Source of the DNA: Winogradskyella sp.
GTDB lineage: Bacteria > Bacteroidota > Bacteroidia > Flavobacteriales > Flavobacteriaceae
Direction of reading: 5' to 3'
DNA length: 64,000 nucleotides
Assembly (NCBI GenBank): GCA_004211785.1
Contig: SHBX01000001.1
Location: forward strand, 62,001-126,000
Shown: positions 57,870 to 64,000 of the stretch, piece after piece
Numbering within the stretch: the stretch's first letter is position 1
Layout of the letters: the number at the start of each line of letters is the position of its first letter
The notes under the pieces: model-generated
Databases searched by the model: none
What the model was told of the DNA's origin: nothing
Seen by the model: the letters and a program-made list of their open reading frames with translations, nothing else
Translations under genes and position numbers: made by a program

Positions 57870-58403
57870 TTATGTTTTTCCTTTTTTAATAATCCATTTC
57901 GAAATCTTATAATAATTGGTCAATAATAAACAGCCAATTAAAAGATTTATCCCTGAAAAAATCCAATCAAAATAGTCCTTACTTGAACCAAAAGAATTAT
58001 CAATAAAGTAATTTATATTACCTCTTTGTATTTCAGTCTTAAAAGCTAAAAAGGAATACTCAATAAAATTCGAAAATTCAGATACAATTAAAAAACCACT
58101 GATAAGGATTATTCCTAACATTAAAACTTTTTCAGAATTAAAATTAGAAAGTTCAATTTCTGAATCATCAAAACCTTTATCAATCTTTAAAAAATCAATA
58201 ATAGCATCTGTTTTTTTAATTAAAAAAACATAAATCAAAATAGATAAAAACGTTGCTAACAAAGCTATTGCAATTATTACAATATTTTCATAATCAAAAA
58301 ACGAATACATAAGGTTAGTAGGAACCCAACTAAATACGGTTAGTATAATTGAATAAAGCGCAAAAATTTTAATTAGTACTCTAAAGAAATCTCTTTTTGT
58401 CAT
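57870..58403 (-). CDS. Hypothetical membrane protein
   Basis: Four predicted TM segments. Confidence 0.6.
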   Translation of the reverse strand: MTKRDFFRVLIKIFALYSIILTVFSWVPTNLMYSFFDYENIVIIAIALLATFLSILIYVFLIKKTDAIIDFLKIDKGFDDSEIELSNFNSEKVLMLGIILISGFLIVSEFSNFIEYSFLAFKTEIQRGNINYFIDNSFGSSKDYFDWIFSGINLLIGCLLLTNYYKISKWIIKKGKT

Positions 58404-58413
58404 TTAATTAAGT

Positions 58414-59568
58414 TTATTTTCCTAACATTTCATAAGCTTCCTCAATATACAAACTGATATCATCTGTAAAGGTTTTGGTACCAATATCAGGTGATTTTTG
58501 ATGCCCTAAACGTACTATAATCACATTGTCTTCTGGCTGAACAAATACATATTGCCCTAAGTGGCCGCGCATCATAAAGAAGTCTTTACCTAAGTGTTTT
58601 TTAAGCCACCAACCATAACCATATTGAGGACTTTGAAGGAAACGTGGCACTACAGATTTTGCCACAAAAGAGGAATCTAAGATTTGTTTACCATTCCATT
58701 TGCCATGGTCTTTATAGAGTTTGCCAAAACGTGCAAAATCTTTGGCATTACTGGCAATACAACAATACGCTTTTACCAAATCATGATCTTCGCTATCGAC
58801 TTGCCAAAGGGTTGCGTTTTCGCTACCTAATGGTTCCCAAAAGCTATCGCTAAAATAATCGTATAATGGTTTTCCTGTTGCTTTTTCAATAACCATTGCT
58901 AACATTTGCGTGTCGCCACTAGCGTATTTAAAACTTTTACCTGGGTCGGTTTCCATTTTAAGACCATTCATAACTTTAGCTAAATCGTCATCAAAATAAG
59001 CACGAGTAGTTATAGATAATGGCGAATAATAAGCTTCATCCCAATTGGTGCCAGAGGCCATACTACTTAAATCACCTACAGTCATTTTTGCTGCTTTACC
59101 CTCGCAAAATGCTGGTAAAAAATCACAAACAGGTTGGTCTAAACTTTTAATGTGGCCTTGCATAATAGCTTTTCCCATTAAACCAGACACATAACTTTTT
59201 GCCATGGAAAAAGAGTTGGATTTTGAATCTTCATTAAAACCGTCATAATAGTTTTCGAACCAAATGCTATCGTTTTTAATAATCACATAAGCAATGCTTC
59301 CCCAATCTTTATTGGCTTTATTTAAACGCTCTGTTTCGGTTGCGGAATTGTAATCTTTATGGTTTGGCCATGCTTGCGGATTACTACTTGCATCTACAGG
59401 TTGATTATCAAAATGTTTGTAATCTTCAAGATATGCTGTGGTGTGACCTCTAAAATAGATGGTTCTTACCGCTTTGAGTAAATAATCTGTATCTGTGATG
59501 TAGAGTACCGCGACAAGTAATCCAAAAAATATGATAAGTACTTTGAATAGTTTTTTTAGGAATTTCAT
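58414..59568 (-). CDS. Serine hydrolase, class C beta-lactamase family
   Basis: SFSMAKSYVSGLMG (SxxK), YxS-like KYASGDTQML. Confidence 0.88.
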   Translation of the reverse strand: MKFLKKLFKVLIIFFGLLVAVLYITDTDYLLKAVRTIYFRGHTTAYLEDYKHFDNQPVDASSNPQAWPNHKDYNSATETERLNKANKDWGSIAYVIIKNDSIWFENYYDGFNEDSKSNSFSMAKSYVSGLMGKAIMQGHIKSLDQPVCDFLPAFCEGKAAKMTVGDLSSMASGTNWDEAYYSPLSITTRAYFDDDLAKVMNGLKMETDPGKSFKYASGDTQMLAMVIEKATGKPLYDYFSDSFWEPLGSENATLWQVDSEDHDLVKAYCCIASNAKDFARFGKLYKDHGKWNGKQILDSSFVAKSVVPRFLQSPQYGYGWWLKKHLGKDFFMMRGHLGQYVFVQPEDNVIIVRLGHQKSPDIGTKTFTDDISLYIEEAYEMLGK

Positions 59569-59601
59569 TTTTGTTATTTAGGAATTTAAATATACTAAAC
59601 C

Positions 59602-60075
59602 TTAAAATAAAGTTTGTTGTTTGTTCTCACTTTCGTGATTAATCAACCACTGTTTACGATGTAATCCACCAGCATAACCTGTTAAACTGCCGTCACTTCC
59701 AATAACGCGATGACATGGAATAATTATCCAAAGTGGATTTTTCCCGTTGGCGTTTGCAACGGCTCTAATAGCTTTTGGGTCACCTAACTTTTTTGAGAGT
59801 TCTAGATAAGAGCAAGTTTTGCCAAATGGAATTTGTTGCAATTGTTGCCACACTCTTTTTTGAAAATCGGTACCACTAGGATTTAATTTTAAGTCAAAAT
59901 CTTGTAGCTCTTCTCTAAAATATGCTTTGAGTTGCGTAACACAATCCAATAAATCTTCAGGGATAAGTTCTGATAACTCTCCAGTTGTATCTCCTATTGA
60001 AACTCTAGCTATACCATCTACATCACCAGTAATTTTGGCGTGACCTAATGGTGTTTCAATAGTACAGCTTTGCAT
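59602..60075 (-). CDS. Methylated-DNA--protein-cysteine methyltransferase
   Basis: Active site WIIIPCHRVIGSDGSLTGYAGG. Confidence 0.95.
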   Translation of the reverse strand: MQSCTIETPLGHAKITGDVDGIARVSIGDTTGELSELIPEDLLDCVTQLKAYFREELQDFDLKLNPSGTDFQKRVWQQLQQIPFGKTCSYLELSKKLGDPKAIRAVANANGKNPLWIIIPCHRVIGSDGSLTGYAGGLHRKQWLINHESENKQQTLF

Positions 60076-61193
60076 TAATCTTCAGTGTTATCTTCTTCAA
60101 TAATGCCCAAACGTTTGGCTCTTGTTTCCCAGCTTTTACGAGCGAGCATTTGCAAGTCAGAAACATTATCACTCTCGTCCATAATTTCAAGCCCAAGAAG
60201 CGTTTCAATAACATCTTCCATAGTCACTAAACCACTTACTGAACCATATTCATCTACAACTAAAGCCATGTGATTTCGGCTTTCTACCAGTTGCTCAAAT
60301 AAAGTTGGAATTGGTAAACTTCGATTAATGATAATGATATCCCGTTTTAATTCAGATAAGAGTTTAGTACCATTTCCAAACGCCATTTCTTTAAAAACAT
60401 CATCCTTTAAAACCAAACCTGTGATATTATCGGACTCGTCCGTATAAACAGGGATTCTAGAAAATCGAATATTAGAGTTAGCATTAAAAAAGGCTTCAAC
60501 GGTCATGGTTTCATTCTCAGTTTTCATAACTGTTCTAGGTGTCATCACATCTTTAGCTTGTACGTCTTTAAAGTTGAGTAAGTTTTTGATGACTTTACTT
60601 TCATTTTCTTCAAAAACGCCTTCTTCATGTGCAATTTCAGTCATAGCAACAAAACCTTCACGGCTTAAAACACTACCGTGACCTTTACCGCCAATAAGTT
60701 TTGTTGTAAGTTGTAATAACCATAAAATACCTGTCCATTTTAATGGAAATATTAAAACATTTAGAGCTTTTGTAGTAAAGTTTGCGAGTTGCTTCCAGTA
60801 GGTAGCACCAATGGTTTTTGGAATAATCTCTGAAGCGACTAATATTAAAATGGTCATAATTGTTGATACGACACCAACCATAATATCTTCGGTAAATTCA
60901 ATACCTAAAACAGAACGCGTTTCAGTACCATAAATTTCTGCATAAGCCACTTTTGCTTGTACACCAACTAAAATTGCGCCAACAGTATGCGCAATAGTAT
61001 TAAGAGTTAAAATGGCAATTAATGGACGGTCTACATCTTTTTTTAAGGCTTCTAAATCTGAAGCATAAGCTTTGCCTTCGTTCTTTTTAAGATTAAGAAA
61101 TGTTGGCGTGATACTTAAAAGTACAGCTTCTAAAATGGAACATAAAAACGAAAAGAAAATTGAAATAACAGCATAAAAAACGAGTAAACCCAT
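60075..61193 (-). CDS. CNNM domain/CBS-pair transporter (hemolysin/CorC family)
   Basis: DUF21 TM region and CBS pair (VMTPRTVMKTENE...LVVDEYGSVSGLVTMEDVIETLLGLEI). Confidence 0.92.
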   Translation of the reverse strand: MGLLVFYAVISIFFSFLCSILEAVLLSITPTFLNLKKNEGKAYASDLEALKKDVDRPLIAILTLNTIAHTVGAILVGVQAKVAYAEIYGTETRSVLGIEFTEDIMVGVVSTIMTILILVASEIIPKTIGATYWKQLANFTTKALNVLIFPLKWTGILWLLQLTTKLIGGKGHGSVLSREGFVAMTEIAHEEGVFEENESKVIKNLLNFKDVQAKDVMTPRTVMKTENETMTVEAFFNANSNIRFSRIPVYTDESDNITGLVLKDDVFKEMAFGNGTKLLSELKRDIIIINRSLPIPTLFEQLVESRNHMALVVDEYGSVSGLVTMEDVIETLLGLEIMDESDNVSDLQMLARKSWETRAKRLGIIEEDNTED

Positions 61194-61250
61194 TAATGGA
61201 GTATTGAATTAGTTATTGCTAATTTACAAAATGAAAGATTAAAAATAAAT

Positions 61251-61285
61251 TAAAAGCCCATAACTCATAAAGTCATGGGCTTTTA
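61251..61285. terminator. Bidirectional-looking intrinsic terminator
   Basis: TAAAAGCCCAT...ATGGGCTTTTA. Confidence 0.85.
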
Positions 61286-61305
61286 AATTTTCAAAAGAGA
61301 TATTA

Positions 61306-61947
61306 CTAATTCTTTTTAGCACGTTCAGCTGCTCTTTTACTACGTTCTAAATCTCTTTGCGCGCGCTCTAAGTCGCGTTGAGCACGCTCCATCTCACGTT
61401 TAGCGCGGGCAACTTTTTTGGCTTCTTCTTTCTCTTTGCTAGAACCAGAGATGTAATATTTTAAATCTTGACCCATAGCTTTTATTTTTTCTAAAAAGGC
61501 ATCAGAAGTATAATCCAAATCCAAATACATACGTAATCTACCATTGGTTAACTTACACTCAAATACTTCATCTCCATTTTCACTATTGGTCCACATGTAA
61601 GTGTTTCCACTAATTTTTAAACCGTTTTCACCTAATTTTTCTAATAAGATGTCTTTAACACCATTGTTTTTTGATTTGTGATAGCTTGCTCTAAACTTAT
61701 AAGTATCATCTGATAGGGAAATAGATACAGAGCTGTTAAGCGTTTCATCATCATCATTATCTATTGAGATAGAATAAGATGTCCCCGATGATTTTACAGT
61801 TGGTGGAGAAGGAGGCGTTGGCGGAGTGCTTTGCGCATTAACTGAAATTACTGAAAACAGTAATGCTATTGCTGTAAAGTAAACGCCTTTTTTTGCATCG
61901 ATAATTCTGATGCTTTGTAGCCTGTGTTTTGATTTTGAAAAATTCAT
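61306..61947 (-). CDS. Exported protein with C-terminal charged heptad (ERAQRDL) helix; start corrected to MNFSKSKHRL (61947)
   Basis: Upstream part of the computed ORF contains a hairpin/terminator-like element; signal segment TAIALLFSVISVNAQ. Confidence 0.65.
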   Translation of the reverse strand: MNFSKSKHRLQSIRIIDAKKGVYFTAIALLFSVISVNAQSTPPTPPSPPTVKSSGTSYSISIDNDDDETLNSSVSISLSDDTYKFRASYHKSKNNGVKDILLEKLGENGLKISGNTYMWTNSENGDEVFECKLTNGRLRMYLDLDYTSDAFLEKIKAMGQDLKYYISGSSKEKEEAKKVARAKREMERAQRDLERAQRDLERSKRAAERAKKN

Positions 61948-62012
61948 AACTGTTCGATTTTTAATGATTAATACTACAAATCTATAGGACAGAACCGTTA
62001 TAAAAAAGAAAA

Positions 62013-62032
62013 TGCTAGGCGTTAACCTAGCA
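62013..62032 (-). terminator. Hairpin with T-run between the response regulator and the downstream gene
   Basis: Minus strand TGCTAGG TTAACG CCTAGCA TTTTCTTTTTT. Confidence 0.7.
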
Positions 62033-62054
62033 TTAACCAAGCGTATATATTGTA

Positions 62055-62741
62055 TTAACTTACTTTAAATTCCAAGCCAACATTTCTAATGCTTTCTATA
62101 GCTATAGATGAATCTAGTTTAAAATACTTACGAAGTCTACTAATAAAAACATCCATACTTCTACCAGAGAAAAAATCATCATTTTCCCAAACGGCTTTTA
62201 AGATGTCTTCTCGTTTGAGTAATTGGTTTTTATGATTAAAAAGAAAAAGGATGAGTTCACCTTCTTTTTGAGTGAGCTGTTTTTTGTAATCTTTACACGT
62301 TAACTCTAGGCGCTTAGTGTCTAAGTTGTAATTGCCAATTTTTATGGTCTCTGATAGTTGTAGTTGACTATTCGCTTTTTCTGTACGTTTTAAAATATTT
62401 TGAAGTCGTAACACCAACTCATCTGCTTCAAAAGGTTTTACGATGTAATCATCGGCGCCAAGTTTAAGACCTCGAATTTTATCTTCCTTTAGTTTTCTGG
62501 CAGTTAAGAATATAAAAGGTGTTTCAGGCTTTATATCTATAGCTTTTTCAGCAAGAGAAAAACCATCTAGTTTAGGCATCATAACGTCAAAAACACAGAT
62601 GTTAAATGTGTCTGTTTTAAAGCGTTCCAAAGCAGCTTCACCATCTTTTTCCCAAGTGACTTGATATCCTGAAATTTCTAGATATTGTTTTAAAATATTT
62701 CCAAAATCAACATCGTCTTCAGCTAATAAAATCTGTTTCAT
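62055..62741 (-). CDS. Two-component response regulator, OmpR family
   Basis: ILLAEDDVDFG, FDVMMPKLDGF, KPFEADELVLR; winged-helix C-terminus. Confidence 0.95.
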   Translation of the reverse strand: MKQILLAEDDVDFGNILKQYLEISGYQVTWEKDGEAALERFKTDTFNICVFDVMMPKLDGFSLAEKAIDIKPETPFIFLTARKLKEDKIRGLKLGADDYIVKPFEADELVLRLQNILKRTEKANSQLQLSETIKIGNYNLDTKRLELTCKDYKKQLTQKEGELILFLFNHKNQLLKREDILKAVWENDDFFSGRSMDVFISRLRKYFKLDSSIAIESIRNVGLEFKVS

Positions 62742-62761
62742 CTGTTTTTTTATTATGCTAA

Positions 62762-64000
62762 TTAATTAAATGGAATGGTTAAAATAAAGGTGCTGCCTTT
62801 GCCTACCTTACTGTCTAGTTTTATATGACCTTGGTGTGCTTTAATAATTTGGTTAGTATAGTATAGGCCTAGCCCAAGTCCTTTTACGTCATGGATTTCT
62901 TTATTTCCTGCACGGAAAAACTTTTCGAAAATTTGTTTTTGATCTTTATCAGAGATGCCAATACCGTTGTCTTTAATTGAAATTTTTAAAGCGTTTTTTA
63001 CATTAATTTTGCAATCAATTACTAGAGTGCTTCCCGAATATTTTACGGCATTTTCTAAAATATTAAGTAGCGCTGTAGTAAAGTAAAACTTATCAAGATT
63101 TATAGTTTTGGTTTTTCCAGAAAACTGTCTATTTATAATAATGTTTTCAGCGTTTATTGACAATTCAAAATCATCTAAAACCGTATTGATGTAATTTTCT
63201 ATAACAACATTTTCTTTATGGAGTTTAATTTCTCGATAACCCAAACTGTTATTTAATACTTGGTCAATTAGTTTTTGTAACCGTTTGTTTTGTCGCTCAA
63301 TAGTATTCACGGTATTATCAATAAACTGGGGCTGTTGTTTTACTTCATCATTTTTTAGCATTTTGGTAGCTAAAGTCAAAGTTGCCAAAGGTGTTTTGAG
63401 CTCGTGTGTAATATTATTGACAAAGTCGGTTTTGATATCGGCTATTTTCTTTTGAGTGATTAAACTTTTAATTGAATAATATAGTAGTCCAATTACAAAC
63501 GCAAATATGAGTAGAGAAAATAATAGCAAACTCAGCATTTGTTTTAAGACTATATTTTTCCATCCAGCAATATCAATTTCGTCTTCAGTTAGGAACAATA
63601 AATAGAATGTAACTTCTTTATTTATATTATTTATTACTCGGTTAGAAGTATGGTCTGTTTCCCATGAAGTATTGCTAATCCTTATGGCGCTATCTTTATC
63701 AATAGTGTCGCCGATAACAATCTGTTTCTGCGCTTTTGAAGTATCAAAAAGAGTATCGTTTTGTATGGAGTCTAAAATTACAATTGCTTTTACTTTTTTA
63801 TGAAATTTAATACCATAAGGAATATTTTTTTTCACTAATTCCTTTTGGTATTCTTTTCGGTAAATCTCATTAATAGAATCTATGACAAATTCTAATCCAT
63901 TAATTACATCATTCTTTTTTGCATTACCAATTTTATAATCTGCTAACTTCTCTAAAAAGTTTTCTCGCCAAAAATCAGTCAGAGAATCTAAAGCTGGTGA
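62762..64000 (-). CDS. Sensor histidine kinase, truncated by the window end
   Basis: H-box NNITHELKTPLATL, N and G boxes (LENAVKYSG, GIGISDKDQKQIFEKF, GLGLGLYY); computed start at 63835 is an internal GTG and the frame stays open upstream (…IDSINEIYRKEYQKELVKKN…). Confidence 0.93.
   Translation of the reverse strand, partial: SPALDSLTDFWRENFLEKLADYKIGNAKKNDVINGLEFVIDSINEIYRKEYQKELVKKNIPYGIKFHKKVKAIVILDSIQNDTLFDTSKAQKQIVIGDTIDKDSAIRISNTSWETDHTSNRVINNINKEVTFYLLFLTEDEIDIAGWKNIVLKQMLSLLLFSLLIFAFVIGLLYYSIKSLITQKKIADIKTDFVNNITHELKTPLATLTLATKMLKNDEVKQQPQFIDNTVNTIERQNKRLQKLIDQVLNNSLGYREIKLHKENVVIENYINTVLDDFELSINAENIIINRQFSGKTKTINLDKFYFTTALLNILENAVKYSGSTLVIDCKINVKNALKISIKDNGIGISDKDQKQIFEKFFRAGNKEIHDVKGLGLGLYYTNQIIKAHQGHIKLDSKVGKGSTFILTIPFN

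Overview
This 64 kb window is AT-rich chromosomal DNA from a Bacteroidota genome, most likely Flavobacteriaceae. The evidence is T9SS/gliding genes (sprE/porW-like, gldH), TAnnTTTG promoters, and the split ATP synthase operon. Most of it is core genome: upp, a GT9 glycosyltransferase, an ABC exporter, bactofilin, atpZ-atpBEFHAG, dut, envC-like, dprA, trpS, plsC, recA, trhO, ricT-gldH-pbp1A, a CoA-transferase pair, ogt, a CNNM-type transporter and a two-component system. It also encodes two large paralogous surface proteins with predicted T9SS C-terminal signals. There is no CRISPR array, prophage, rRNA or recognisable tRNA. The best candidates for a second look are: (1) a compact 417-bp cassette, a GIY-YIG nuclease ORF bracketed by inverted REP-like imperfect palindromes whose stem arms co-vary, with a third degenerate copy about 22 kb away; (2) an ECF sigma factor followed by one protein that appears to fuse an anti-sigma-like cytoplasmic segment, an inner-membrane helix, a long acidic periplasmic linker and an outer-membrane beta-barrel; (3) an unannotated 30-codon ORF ending GCCKADGG, followed by a long hairpin and a perfect terminator, between recA and trhO; (4) repeat-built surface proteins, including four 240-bp tandem units with no net indel and a three-domain lipoprotein. 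All calls come from reading the sequence and supplied ORFs; no database search was run.
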